Notes under the pieces: model-generated
The model's input: the letters and a program-made list of their open reading frames with translations, nothing else
Told to the model about the DNA's origin: nothing
Databases searched by the model: none
DNA from: Gemmatimonadota bacterium
Lineage (GTDB): Bacteria > Gemmatimonadota > Gemmatimonadetes > Gemmatimonadales > GWC2-71-9
Direction: 5' to 3'
DNA: 9,612 nucleotides
Assembly: GCA_017889745.1 (NCBI GenBank)
Contig: JAGGAG010000104.1
Coordinates: forward strand, 1 to 9,612
Position numbers and translations under genes: made by a program
In this document: positions 1 through 6,845 of the stretch, piece after piece
Position numbering within the stretch: the first letter of the stretch is position 1
How the letters are laid out: each line of letters starts with the position of its first letter

Positions 1-600
1 CCGTTTGCCGCCAAGAGCGGCGGCACGTTCCAGGGCTATCGCATCGGCTACTGGCCGCGCGAGCGGAAGCCGGTCACACTGTACGGCCTGCCCGAAGGCT
101 TCATCGAGGTGACGCCGGAGAACCAGGACGTCAAGCTGTCGTCGCGCTTCCGCGTCCGTGATTTCCTCACGAAGGACCAGGGCACCGTGTGGCCCAAGTA
201 CCTGGTGGTTCAGCCCACGCTCCTCGACAAGCTCGAACTCATTGCCGATGAGCTCGAGCGCCTGGGCAAGCCGTCCACCATCAAGGTGCTCTCCGGCTTC
301 CGGACACCCCAGTACAACGCCAAGGGCGTCTGCCGCCGCTGTGGCCGCGCCCGGGACAGCCGGCACATGTATGGCGACGCCTCCGACATCTTCGTCGACG
401 GTGACGACAATGGCGTCATGGACGACCTGAACGGGGACGGCCGGGTGACGGTGGCCGACGCCCGGTACCTCGCCCGCATCGCCGACCAGGTCGAGGGCGA
501 GCACCCCGAGCTGACGGGTGGCATCGGCATCTACCGCGCTACCGGGGCGCACGGACCGTTCGTGCACGTCGACACACGGGGATTCGTAGCGCGCTGGTAG
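1..600 (+). CDS. M15-type zinc peptidase (5'-truncated) with dockerin-like calcium-loop insert
   Basis: The frame is open from base 1, so the N-terminus lies outside the window; 199 residues are visible. It looks like a peptidoglycan-type metallopeptidase of the M15 (D-Ala-D-Ala carboxypeptidase-like) group. The first zinc motif, S-x-H-x-x-G-x-A-x-D, is complete at residues 120-129 (H122 and D129 are the expected ligands). The second is the HVD at 189-191, near the C-terminus, with H189 as third ligand. Between them (residues 133-153) sits an acidic stretch with a perfect dockerin-type loop, D142-x-N144-x-D146-G...D153, preceded by a second EF-like loop starting at D133. A C-x-x-C pair (C111, C114) lies just before the first zinc motif. 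GTG at 109 is an internal codon, not a convincing start, because homology-like sequence continues upstream. The family call is fairly firm; exact substrate is unknown, and export cannot be judged without the N-terminus. Confidence 0.8.
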   Translation, partial: PFAAKSGGTFQGYRIGYWPRERKPVTLYGLPEGFIEVTPENQDVKLSSRFRVRDFLTKDQGTVWPKYLVVQPTLLDKLELIADELERLGKPSTIKVLSGFRTPQYNAKGVCRRCGRARDSRHMYGDASDIFVDGDDNGVMDDLNGDGRVTVADARYLARIADQVEGEHPELTGGIGIYRATGAHGPFVHVDTRGFVARW

Positions 601-649
601 CGGCGTGGCCGGCGGTCGGCACCGGGCAGGCGGCGACGGGAAGCGGCGA

Positions 650-683
650 GGGGAGGAGCGCATCAAGCGCCCCTCCCCTTCTT
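650..683 (+). terminator. Hairpin terminator between convergent genes
   Basis: Bases 650-661 pair with 667-678: twelve positions with a single A-C mismatch (657/671) and a five-base ATCAA loop, followed by TTCTT. It lies 49 bases after the M15 peptidase stop and about 25 bases before the stop of the opposing M28 gene. The stem could stop transcription from both sides. Only the + side has even a short T-rich tail, so it fits the M15 gene best. The rest of 601-706 shows nothing else. Confidence 0.65.
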
Positions 684-706
684 GCTGCGCGCCGCCTGTG
701 TACGGC

Positions 707-2425
707 TTACTGCTTACACGGTGCGGTTGGATCGGGCTTCGGCTTGTCGACCACCATGCGATGGTCGTCGTTCGCCACCACCAGCGCCACATTGGCGATG
801 AAGGTGTCGATCCGCGCCATCTTGTTGTAGTTGACGAACTGCGGCTCGTCGGTGACCTGGTGGTAGTCCTGGTGCACGCCCGTGGTGAAGAACACCACCG
901 GGATGCCGTAGCGGGCGTAGTTCGCGTGGTCGCTGCGGCAATAGATGTTGGCCGGGTGACCATCGGCGTCGAGCGTGTAGTCGAACGCGAAGCCGTAGTT
1001 CCCGTCGACGTTGACCTTCTCCACCAGGTCGCCCAGCTCGGTCGACAGGCGGCGTGAGCCAACGAGCTGGAGGTAGTTCGGGCCGCCCCTGGTCTTGCCG
1101 TCGGCCAGGACATCGTCGGTCTCGTTGCCACGGCCGACCATGTCGATGTTCAGCTGCGCCACGATCGAATCGCGCGGCACGGTGGGGTGATCGGTGAAGT
1201 ACTCCGAGCCCCAGAGGCCCTTCTCCTCGCCGGTGTGCCACACGAACAGGACCGACCGCTTCGGCTTGACCTTGCTCTTCACCAGGGCGCCGGCAATGGC
1301 GAGCACCGACATGGAGCCCGAGCCATCGTCGTCCGCGCCGTTGTTGATGGAGTCGAGCCGCGGCTTGTTGACCTTGCGCAGGCTGTCGAGCGTGGATTGT
1401 ACCTGCGCCAGCTGCTCCGGCGTCGGCTTCGGGTTGCCGCTCTCGGCGCCGGCCGGCCGCACGACGTGGTTGTACGCCCAGATGGAGTCGTGATCGACCG
1501 GCGGACCATCGGAAAGCCCGACGTGATCGTTGTGCGCGCCGATGGCGACGTACTCACCCTTGAGCCTGGGATCGCTGCCCGGAAGGAGCGCCACCACGTT
1601 GCGGGCGGGCGTGCTCACCTCGGTCGACAGCATGGTGATGTTGGCCGAGACCGGGCGGCCTGCTGTGCCGGCCGTGAGGCTCGTTGGGTCCGCGCCCAGG
1701 ATGGTCGCCGCGGCGCCGGGCGAGACCAGCATGGCGAACGGGCTTCCCGCCTTCGGGCCCTCGTCCTCACCCTTCATGGATTCCTGCGTCTTCGACAGGA
1801 AGCCCACGACCTGCGGCGGCGTGATGTCGAGTGCCACCACGGCGATGCCGGCAGCGGTCGCGTACTTCTTCCGGTCGAGACCCTGCCAGAACTGCCAGAT
1901 GGGCTGGCCGTTCTTTCCCATCGGCGGCGTGAAGACCACCAGCTTGCCGGCGATCTGTGCGTCGCTCAGGCTCACGGTGCTGTCGCCGATCCGGCCGGCG
2001 TAGACCGAGCCGATGCTGCTGGCGGTGAACGTCGGCGAAAAGCCGAGTTGCGACACCGCTCCGAAGCTCACGTAGTCCCTGCCCATCACGAGCGACGCGC
2101 CGCCGGCCGTCAGGGTCGAGTTCGGGTTGATGCCCTTCCGCACCAGCGGGATCACCTGGAAGTAGCCGCCGTTCTCGCCGGCCGGCTCGAGGCCCAGCTT
2201 CCTGGCCTGGGCGGCGATGAAGGTGGTGCCCTTCACGTTGCCGATGGTGCCGGTCTCGCGGCCCTGCATCGAGTCATCGGCGAAGGCGTACAGGTCGGTT
2301 TTCAGGGTGGCGGGCGACACGGCCGGGAATGCGGCGCCCGGGCTCGGCTGGGTGGCAGGGGTCTTCTGGCCGCTGCTGCACGCAGCCAAGGCGGCCAGGG
2401 CAATCGGCCCCAGGTTAAGGCGCAT
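707..2425 (-). CDS. M28-family zinc aminopeptidase, lipoprotein, with PA domain
   Basis: A 572-residue exported metallopeptidase, probably releasing amino acids or dipeptides from peptides at the cell envelope. I chose ATG at 2425 over the in-frame ATG at 2500. From 2425 the protein begins with a clean lipoprotein signal (lipobox LAAC, Cys16); the longer form puts 25 unrelated residues before it. Residues about 130-270 fit a protease-associated (PA) domain. The M28 catalytic domain follows with all ligands visible: H298 (GAHNDH), the D365-D367 run, E400/E401 (GEE; base and zinc ligand), D428 (NIDMVG) and H522 (DYHQ). The gap of about 68 residues from H298 to the Asp motif is much longer than in compact M28 enzymes and holds a charged, partly helical insert (about 303-360). 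The gene is monocistronic here: a terminator lies upstream and a convergent gene downstream. A weak GGGAG lies about 12 bases before the start. Confidence 0.9.
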   Translation of the reverse strand: MRLNLGPIALAALAACSSGQKTPATQPSPGAAFPAVSPATLKTDLYAFADDSMQGRETGTIGNVKGTTFIAAQARKLGLEPAGENGGYFQVIPLVRKGINPNSTLTAGGASLVMGRDYVSFGAVSQLGFSPTFTASSIGSVYAGRIGDSTVSLSDAQIAGKLVVFTPPMGKNGQPIWQFWQGLDRKKYATAAGIAVVALDITPPQVVGFLSKTQESMKGEDEGPKAGSPFAMLVSPGAAATILGADPTSLTAGTAGRPVSANITMLSTEVSTPARNVVALLPGSDPRLKGEYVAIGAHNDHVGLSDGPPVDHDSIWAYNHVVRPAGAESGNPKPTPEQLAQVQSTLDSLRKVNKPRLDSINNGADDDGSGSMSVLAIAGALVKSKVKPKRSVLFVWHTGEEKGLWGSEYFTDHPTVPRDSIVAQLNIDMVGRGNETDDVLADGKTRGGPNYLQLVGSRRLSTELGDLVEKVNVDGNYGFAFDYTLDADGHPANIYCRSDHANYARYGIPVVFFTTGVHQDYHQVTDEPQFVNYNKMARIDTFIANVALVVANDDHRMVVDKPKPDPTAPCKQ

Positions 2426-2498
2426 TCTCAAGACGGTCTCCCAGAGGGGGTTAAGGACGCGGGCATAAGGTAATGGCGGGCCGTACGGGGAGACCAGC

Positions 2499-2534
2499 AA
2501 AAAGTTACGGCCGGCGGGCTGGGGCCCGCCCGGC
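2499..2534 (-). terminator. Probable Rho-independent terminator of the barrel-protein gene
   Basis: On the - strand a GC stem (2510-2519 with 2524-2534, one bulged base at 2531, four-base loop) is followed six bases later by a run of five T (complement of 2499-2503). A second GC-rich hairpin, CGGCCC/GGGCCG at 2537-2542 and 2553-2558, lies between this and the upstream stop at 2609. Together they should end transcription of the barrel gene before the M28 gene, whose promoter would then lie in 2426-2498. The distance from stem to T-run is a little long, so efficiency is uncertain. Confidence 0.55.
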
Positions 2535-2608
2535 TCCGGCCCTCACTCGGGGGGGCCGATTCCCCGGCTGCCGGAAACTGCACGCCCTGGCGTCCGCCCC
2601 GGCGGGGG

Positions 2609-3295
2609 TCAGTTGATGCCGATCTTGTACCCGAGCGTCAATTCCCACGCCTGGTTCTTGATATCGGGCGCACTGCTGAAGAGCGAGTTCGAGGACGTGT
2701 ACGTGTTGTTGAAGCTGTAGTCGTACCGCGCCTGGAAGGTGAAGTGGCAGTAGCTCACTCCTACCCCGAAGATGGCGGAAAAATCGAGTCCCGTTGCTTC
2801 CGGGTCCATCGCATTCGGGCCGAGGTCCCGCTCCCCGCACCTGGTGCTCCTGCCGTCGTTCTCGATGTACTCGCACCCGACGTTTATGCCGATGGCCGGC
2901 CCGGCGATCGCACTGAACATCAGCGGCCACTTCCCAGTAGTGACCGGATAGCGGGCCTTGAAGAGGAGGGGAAGCTCGATGTAGCTCAGGGTGTTCTCGG
3001 TGCTCAGGGTGACGCCGGCTGAGTCCGCGTGGTAGTTGGCGCCCTTCTGTATGTAGAGGACCTGTGGTTCGAGCGCGAAGTACGGGGTGAAGGTCAGGGT
3101 AAGGAAGCCACCCGCGGTGGCCCCGACTCGCACATCGGCGTCGCCAACGTCCGCGCCGCGCAGCGTGGAGAACGACACCCCCGCCATGGGTCCCACGACG
3201 ATCGCGGGCGGCTCGTCCTCGAACTGCGCGACCCCCTTCGCGGCCGTGAGGGCCAGCATCATCACGGCGCAGCCTGCTGTGCGAAACAGGGTCAC
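2609..3295 (-). CDS. Outer-membrane beta-barrel protein, PorT-like
   Basis: A 228-residue protein with a signal peptide (residues 1 to about 24, cleavage near GVA-Q) and then alternating polar/hydrophobic strands typical of small eight-stranded barrels of the OMP_b-brl_2 / PorT type. It opens with a GPMAGVSFS strand and ends in a barrel-like C-terminal strand (LTLGYKIGIN). GTG at 3295 was chosen because a strong GGGGAGGA lies just upstream and the signal peptide begins there; the longer in-frame ATG at 3451 would prepend about 52 residues that do not resemble a signal peptide. Two cysteines (in the CEYIEND and TRCGE segments) may form a disulfide in an extracellular loop. It is divergent from the His/Cys-rich gene at 3463. 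Its function beyond being a membrane barrel cannot be told from sequence. Confidence 0.8.
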   Translation of the reverse strand: MTLFRTAGCAVMMLALTAAKGVAQFEDEPPAIVVGPMAGVSFSTLRGADVGDADVRVGATAGGFLTLTFTPYFALEPQVLYIQKGANYHADSAGVTLSTENTLSYIELPLLFKARYPVTTGKWPLMFSAIAGPAIGINVGCEYIENDGRSTRCGERDLGPNAMDPEATGLDFSAIFGVGVSYCHFTFQARYDYSFNNTYTSSNSLFSSAPDIKNQAWELTLGYKIGIN

Positions 3296-3462
3296 GTATC
3301 CTCCCCATGTGGCCGGGTGGCATTGTCTGCGGACGGGATGAGCCAAGGGTACAAGCCGGTCCGGGCTGCGGGAAGAACCGTGACCCTGCAGCCGTGCCCC
3401 GAAACGGTGCCGAATCTGACGCATTGCCTGCGCGAGCGGCGCCCTGCACATTTACGGCCGTC
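3296..3462. promoter_or_regulatory. Divergent intergenic region
   Basis: These 167 bases separate the outward-facing starts of the barrel gene (-) and the putative metal operon (+), so promoters for both should lie here. I see only weak candidates: TTGCCT at 3424-3429 with poor -10 choices near 3447-3456 for the + side, and nothing convincing on the - side. No clear operator palindrome, riboswitch or Fur-box-like AT-rich repeat is visible. Confidence 0.35.
3299..3306 (-). promoter_or_regulatory. Ribosome binding site fixing a GTG start
   Basis: The - strand reads GGGGAGGA, then TAC, then the GTG at 3295. The spacing is short, but the match to the anti-Shine-Dalgarno sequence is the best in the window, and it decides the start of the barrel-protein gene. 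Confidence 0.6.
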
Positions 3463-3861
3463 ATGATGCCCTTCACCAGCCTGCGGTCAGTGGCCCGGCG
3501 GTACCTCGCCGGTGCGGCCATGTTCGGGTTCTGCCTGAACGTGGCGACGCCGACCATTGCGCACGGCTGCGGCCATCCGGCATCCGCCGGGGCACCGGCT
3601 GCCACGGTGCATCACGCGGCACATCAGGGGCACGCATCCGCCCCGGCGCCGGCAGAGCAACCGTCGCACGACAAGAAGTGCCAGTGCGTCGGCCACTCGT
3701 GCGGCACCGCCCTCGCAGTCCCGGTACCGGTCGCGGCCGGACCGCGCGCGGTGCCCGTGTTCAGCCGGAACGAGCCGGTTCGCAGCGCCGATCGCCTCTC
3801 GGCGCTCGTTCAGCATCTCCTCCCCTTCGCCGTCGGCCCCCCCAGCGGCATCCTCGCCTGA
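3463..3861 (+). CDS. Small His/Cys-rich secreted protein, first gene of putative metal operon
   Basis: A 132-residue protein of no family I can name with certainty; its size, position and layout recall the small DUF2946-like proteins found before metal TonB receptors. Residues 1 to about 33 form an export signal or membrane anchor with twin arginines (R12, R13) before a hydrophobic core. The mature part has dense metal-type ligands: HGCGH at 34-38, histidines 50, 51, 54 and 57, and CQCVGHSC at 73-80. A Pro-rich segment and a conserved-looking C-terminus (LPFAVGPPSGILA) follow. ATG at 3463 (or the adjacent ATG at 3466) is preferred over the upstream in-frame ATG at 3307, because the extra 52 residues are low-complexity and unlike a signal. 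No Shine-Dalgarno is visible before 3463. The receptor gene starts 67 bases after its stop. A periplasmic soft-metal-binding role is inferred. Confidence 0.6.
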   Translation: MMPFTSLRSVARRYLAGAAMFGFCLNVATPTIAHGCGHPASAGAPAATVHHAAHQGHASAPAPAEQPSHDKKCQCVGHSCGTALAVPVPVAAGPRAVPVFSRNEPVRSADRLSALVQHLLPFAVGPPSGILA

Positions 3862-3928
3862 CCAGCTAGTGCTCGTCGCGCGCGCCCGCCGTTGAGGGGC
3901 GTCCGGAGCTCCCTGTCCCTGGAGTGAC

Positions 3929-5977
3929 ATGACCGTCTGCAGGCTGATCGTCGCCATGGCGATGGTCGGCGCCGTTGTGGGTGCCGGCCCGGTGTCGGCG
4001 CAGGAGCGCTCCGACACGGGGAAGGTGCACACGCTCGATTCCCTCGTGGTGTCGGGGGCGCCGGTACGCGCGGCGCCGCCGCCGGTGTCGACCATCACGG
4101 TCGATCCGGCCACCCTGCGCCGCGCCCAAGCCACCGATCCATGGGACCTGGTGCGCCGCGCGACAGGTATCGAGGTCCACGAGCAGGGCCAGGGACCCGG
4201 GTTCGCCTCCAACGTCGTGCTGCGCGGATTTTCCTCCGACCATTCGTCGGACGCGCTGCTCGTGCTCGACGGGGTGCCGATCAACCTGCCGATCCACGGC
4301 CACGTCGAGGGCTACAACGACTGGAGCCCGCTCGCGGCGCCGGCGGTCGGCGCGATGCGGGTGGTGCACGGCCCGGCGAGCGCGATGTACGGGGACTTCA
4401 ACTTCGGCGGCGTCATCGAGGTATCGTCACCCAGTGACCTCACCGCAACCAGCGGCCAGCTCGGCGTCTCGAGCTTCGGCGACGTGACCGGCTGGGTGCG
4501 CACCGGCAGGCGGAGCCGGAAGTCCGGCTTCTTCACCAGCGCTCTGGGCGAACGCGAAGAGGGGTGGCGCGACAACTCGAGCTACTGGCTGGGGAGCGGC
4601 TCGTTGCGCGGCTGGCACCAGGCGGGGAAGGGGCGACTCGAAGGTGGCCTGCTGTTGTATGGCTCCGACTGGCGCTCACCCGGATATCTCTCCATCGAGC
4701 AATACAACGACGGCGACCTTACGGCGGCGATCGACACCAGCGATGGCGGCAATGCCCAACGCCTCATCGCGACCGGCCGCTACACGACGTTCACCAGCAC
4801 GGGCGCCGGTGTGGAGGTGTCCGGATGGGTGCAGGGCGTGCGCACTCACCTCTTCCTGACCGTTCCGGAGGACGGCGTCCAGCAGCAGGAGGAGGAGCTC
4901 GACCGGCGGGTGGCGTTCGGCGCGCAGGCGCGCATGGGATGGAACGGCTCGGCTGGCGAATTCACCGCCGGCGTGGCCGGCCGGCTCGACCTCAGCAAGT
5001 ACGACCTGTACCAGACGCTCGATCGCGCCGTCGAAGACACCACCACGCTCAACAACGGCCAGTACCTCTCCGGGTCGCTGTTCGGCCGCTGGCAGAAGTT
5101 TGCCTGGTCGAAGGTGGCGTTCGACGCGGGCGCCAGGCTCGACGTGATCCAGTACGGCAGCCAGGACCTGCAGGTGGAGAACGCACCGATGGCGCGTGCC
5201 ACCTCGGTGCAGGTGAGTCCCAAGTTCGGGGCCCGCTATATCCTGAGCAGCAAGGCGGCACTCCTGGCCTCGGTGGCACGCGGTTTCCGCGGGGCGCCGG
5301 GCGTGGTGACGGATCCTTCGCTGCCCCCGCTCAGCTTGTGGGGCGTCGAGGTGGGCACCCAGCTCGTGTTCGGTGGCTTCACCGCCGACCTCGCCCTGTT
5401 CCGCATGGACGTGGCGAACGAGCGCATCCAGGATCCCGTCACGCTGCTCATCCTGGATACCGGCGGCAGCTACCGGCAAGGCGTGTCGGCACGCCTTGGC
5501 TGGCAGGCCAGCCGGCGCCTGAGCCTGCAGGGCAACGTGACGGCCAACAACGCGCGGATCAAGGAAAGCGATCCACCCGTCACGCCCGTAGCCGCGCTCG
5601 TGGGCGGCACGGTGCAGCTCGACCCGACCATCCTCTTCCACCTCGAACCGCCGTCGCCCGGTGATCCGGTGCCCGGCGTGATGGACTACAACGCGTCGAT
5701 CGGTGGCGAGTACCGCATCGCCAGCCGCGCGATGGTTGGGGCGCGGGTGCGCATCGGCGGACCGTTCACGCCGATCGGGGAGCCCGACGTGCAGACCCAG
5801 CCGTACGCCGTGCTCGACCTCGGCGGCCAGGTACCGCTCGGCCGCAGCGGGCCGATGCTCGATATCGCGCTGCAGAACGTCACCGGCACCAAGTTTCCCG
5901 AGATCCGCTCCAGCGGATTCATCAACCCCGGCGCTCCCGTCGTGCTTCGCGTGGCGGTGAGTTTCGACACGCCCTGA
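3929..5977 (+). CDS. TonB-dependent outer-membrane receptor, putative copper/metal uptake
   Basis: A 682-residue TonB-dependent transporter. The signal peptide ends near VSA-Q25. A TonB-box-like segment, LDSLVVSG, lies at 36-43, the plug domain covers about 50-168 (VVLRGFSS, VLDGVPIN, GPASAMYGDFNFGGVIEV), and the rest is a barrel rich in alternating strands. The length is normal for a compact receptor. The plug loop at 122-131 (IHGHVEGYND) carries two histidines and acidic residues where ligand-contacting loops sit. I see no cysteine in the mature protein, so a Cys/Met copper site like that described for OprC-type receptors is not evident. GGAG at 3921-3924, four bases before ATG, supports the start. 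Copper as substrate is inferred only from the downstream copC/copD genes and the His/Cys-rich gene before it; a siderophore or other chelate remains possible. Confidence 0.88.
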   Translation: MTVCRLIVAMAMVGAVVGAGPVSAQERSDTGKVHTLDSLVVSGAPVRAAPPPVSTITVDPATLRRAQATDPWDLVRRATGIEVHEQGQGPGFASNVVLRGFSSDHSSDALLVLDGVPINLPIHGHVEGYNDWSPLAAPAVGAMRVVHGPASAMYGDFNFGGVIEVSSPSDLTATSGQLGVSSFGDVTGWVRTGRRSRKSGFFTSALGEREEGWRDNSSYWLGSGSLRGWHQAGKGRLEGGLLLYGSDWRSPGYLSIEQYNDGDLTAAIDTSDGGNAQRLIATGRYTTFTSTGAGVEVSGWVQGVRTHLFLTVPEDGVQQQEEELDRRVAFGAQARMGWNGSAGEFTAGVAGRLDLSKYDLYQTLDRAVEDTTTLNNGQYLSGSLFGRWQKFAWSKVAFDAGARLDVIQYGSQDLQVENAPMARATSVQVSPKFGARYILSSKAALLASVARGFRGAPGVVTDPSLPPLSLWGVEVGTQLVFGGFTADLALFRMDVANERIQDPVTLLILDTGGSYRQGVSARLGWQASRRLSLQGNVTANNARIKESDPPVTPVAALVGGTVQLDPTILFHLEPPSPGDPVPGVMDYNASIGGEYRIASRAMVGARVRIGGPFTPIGEPDVQTQPYAVLDLGGQVPLGRSGPMLDIALQNVTGTKFPEIRSSGFINPGAPVVLRVAVSFDTP

Positions 5978-5997
5978 ACCACGGCGTCACCAACCCA

Positions 5998-6006
5998 AGA
6001 GGAGAG
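5998..6006 (+). promoter_or_regulatory. Ribosome binding site with decoy ATG
   Basis: AGAGGAGAG precedes two ATGs. The first, at 6009, reads Met-Ser-stop and ends at 6017, overlapping the second ATG at 6014 in another frame. The second starts a lipoprotein signal and lies nine bases from the GGAG core, so it is the real start. A ribosome starting at the decoy would stop right on the true start. Confidence 0.55.
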
Positions 6007-6013
6007 CAATGTC

Positions 6014-6481
6014 ATGAAGGCTCGTTCCCTGAAGCTCCTGCTGGTCACGGCGGCATTCGCGTTCACCCTGGCCGCGTGCGGCGACGAGGCCCCGAGCGAG
6101 GGCCACGGCACGCCGGTGTCGGTGAAGCTGTTCGCTACCGGGACGAACACGGAGCTGCCGCAGCCCTATGCACTGCCCAGCGGAACGACCACCCGTGTCA
6201 CCGTGCATTTCTACGATGCCGATGGTGATGACATCAGCCAGGCGCTGGTCGACTCCGGGCACTTCACGTCCCTGACGTTCGCATCGGTTGCGTTCGCCAC
6301 GGCGGCCGGCGTCACCGGGGAAGTGTTCCAGCGCGATGTGACGGTGTTCGCCGACCCCGGCGCGGCCTCGGAATTGAGCGTGGGCTATGGGCACGACGCG
6401 GCGGCTGACGAGGAGACGTTCGGGCCGTACGCGGTGACGGCCTCGGAAGGCGCGCCAGCGGTGCGCATGTCCGAGCGCTAG
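6014..6481 (+). CDS. Small beta-rich lipoprotein in TonB-receptor operon
   Basis: A 155-residue lipoprotein with a clear signal (lipobox LAAC, Cys22, Asp at +3). The mature part is short beta strands: a TTRVTVHFYD strand, an acidic DADGDD turn at 68-73, a hydrophobic middle (LTFASVAFATA), then VFQRDVTVFAD and an LSVGYGHD strand. It looks like a single beta-sandwich or Ig-like domain. Histidines 31, 65, 83 and 127 are scattered and could include metal ligands. I do not recognise a named family, though lipoproteins of this size and pattern are familiar beside receptors in related genomes (memory, unchecked). It lies 36 bases after the receptor and 10 before copC, so it is almost surely co-transcribed. 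A role in handing cargo between receptor and periplasmic partners is inferred. The outer membrane is the likelier location. Confidence 0.65.
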   Translation: MKARSLKLLLVTAAFAFTLAACGDEAPSEGHGTPVSVKLFATGTNTELPQPYALPSGTTTRVTVHFYDADGDDISQALVDSGHFTSLTFASVAFATAAGVTGEVFQRDVTVFADPGAASELSVGYGHDAAADEETFGPYAVTASEGAPAVRMSER

Positions 6482-6491
6482 GGACCAGCTC

Positions 6492-6845
6492 ATGAGATCA
6501 GCCCTCCTGCTGGCGGCATTCGTGGCCGCGCCGTTTCCCGCGGTACGGCATAACCGCCTGGTCAGGGCGGAGCCCGGTGTGGACGCCACCGTCGTGAAGT
6601 CGCCCGGCCAGATCCGCCTCTGGTTCACGGAACCGCCGGAGCTCGCGGTGAGCTCGATCAAGCTGGCCGACGCCGCGGCGAAGCCGATCCCCACGGGCAA
6701 CGTGAAGGCAACGGACGACAAGACGTCCATCGCCGTGGCCGTGATGACGCCCCTCCCGGCCGGCAAGTACACCGTCACCTGGAAGACGGCCGGTGCCGAC
6801 GGCCATGTGATCAAGGGGAGCTTCGGGTTTACTGTAGGGACGTGA
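6492..6845 (+). CDS. copC: CopC-domain periplasmic copper-binding protein
   Basis: A 117-residue protein covering a signal peptide and one CopC domain, the usual size. CopC proteins bind Cu(II) in the periplasm and pass it to CopD or other partners. Family marks seen: the HNRLVRAEP start of the domain (H20), IRLWFTEPPEL at 41-51, LPAGKYTVTWK at 89-98, and the D103-G-H105 motif before GSFGFTV. H20 and H105 are the only histidines, and there is no Met-rich Cu(I) loop, so only a Cu(II) site is possible. In well-studied CopC proteins the first His becomes the mature N-terminus and helps hold copper. Here it is preceded by P-A-V-R rather than the usual A-x-A, so normal signal cleavage may not expose it. 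The start sits 10 bases after the lipoprotein stop with a weak AGGGA, and the end overlaps copD by four bases. Confidence 0.85.
   Translation: MRSALLLAAFVAAPFPAVRHNRLVRAEPGVDATVVKSPGQIRLWFTEPPELAVSSIKLADAAAKPIPTGNVKATDDKTSIAVAVMTPLPAGKYTVTWKTAGADGHVIKGSFGFTVGT

Noticed and set aside
1187..2473. Open frame of 428 codons on + antisense to the M28 peptidase
   Set aside because: Its translation is Arg/His/Gly-rich low-complexity sequence with no domain, and the opposite strand carries a complete M28 enzyme with all ligands; it is a high-GC shadow frame.
2426..2498. Promoter of the M28 peptidase gene
   Set aside because: A promoter is expected here, but the best -35/-10 pair (TTGCTG, TACCTT on -) has a wrong spacing and poor match.
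3410..3415. CCGAAT resembling a SigK-type -10 element
   Set aside because: No CCATCC-like -35 element is found at the proper distance upstream, so a chance match is more likely.
3424..3456. Promoter and possible leaderless start for the His/Cys-rich gene
   Set aside because: TTGCCT could be a -35, but the -10 candidates match only three of six positions; not strong enough to call.
2505..3605. Open frame of 366 codons on - covering the barrel gene in another frame
   Set aside because: It has no signal peptide or domain and overlaps both the barrel protein and the opposing His/Cys-rich gene; the barrel frame has a strong ribosome binding site and beta-strand pattern.
3862..3928. Riboswitch or metal-sensing leader before the TonB receptor
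   Set aside because: Only 67 bases, with no stable long-range pairing or cobalamin-riboswitch-like box; GGAGCTCC at 3905-3912 is just a short palindrome.
3487..4284. Open frame of 265 codons on - opposite the His/Cys-rich gene and the receptor start
   Set aside because: It is antisense to two better-supported genes and has no recognisable motif.
4564..5664. Long open frames on both strands inside the receptor gene (+ 4564-5664 and - 4676-5641)
   Set aside because: Arg- and Pro-rich translations without domains, fully inside a receptor frame with signal peptide, plug and barrel.
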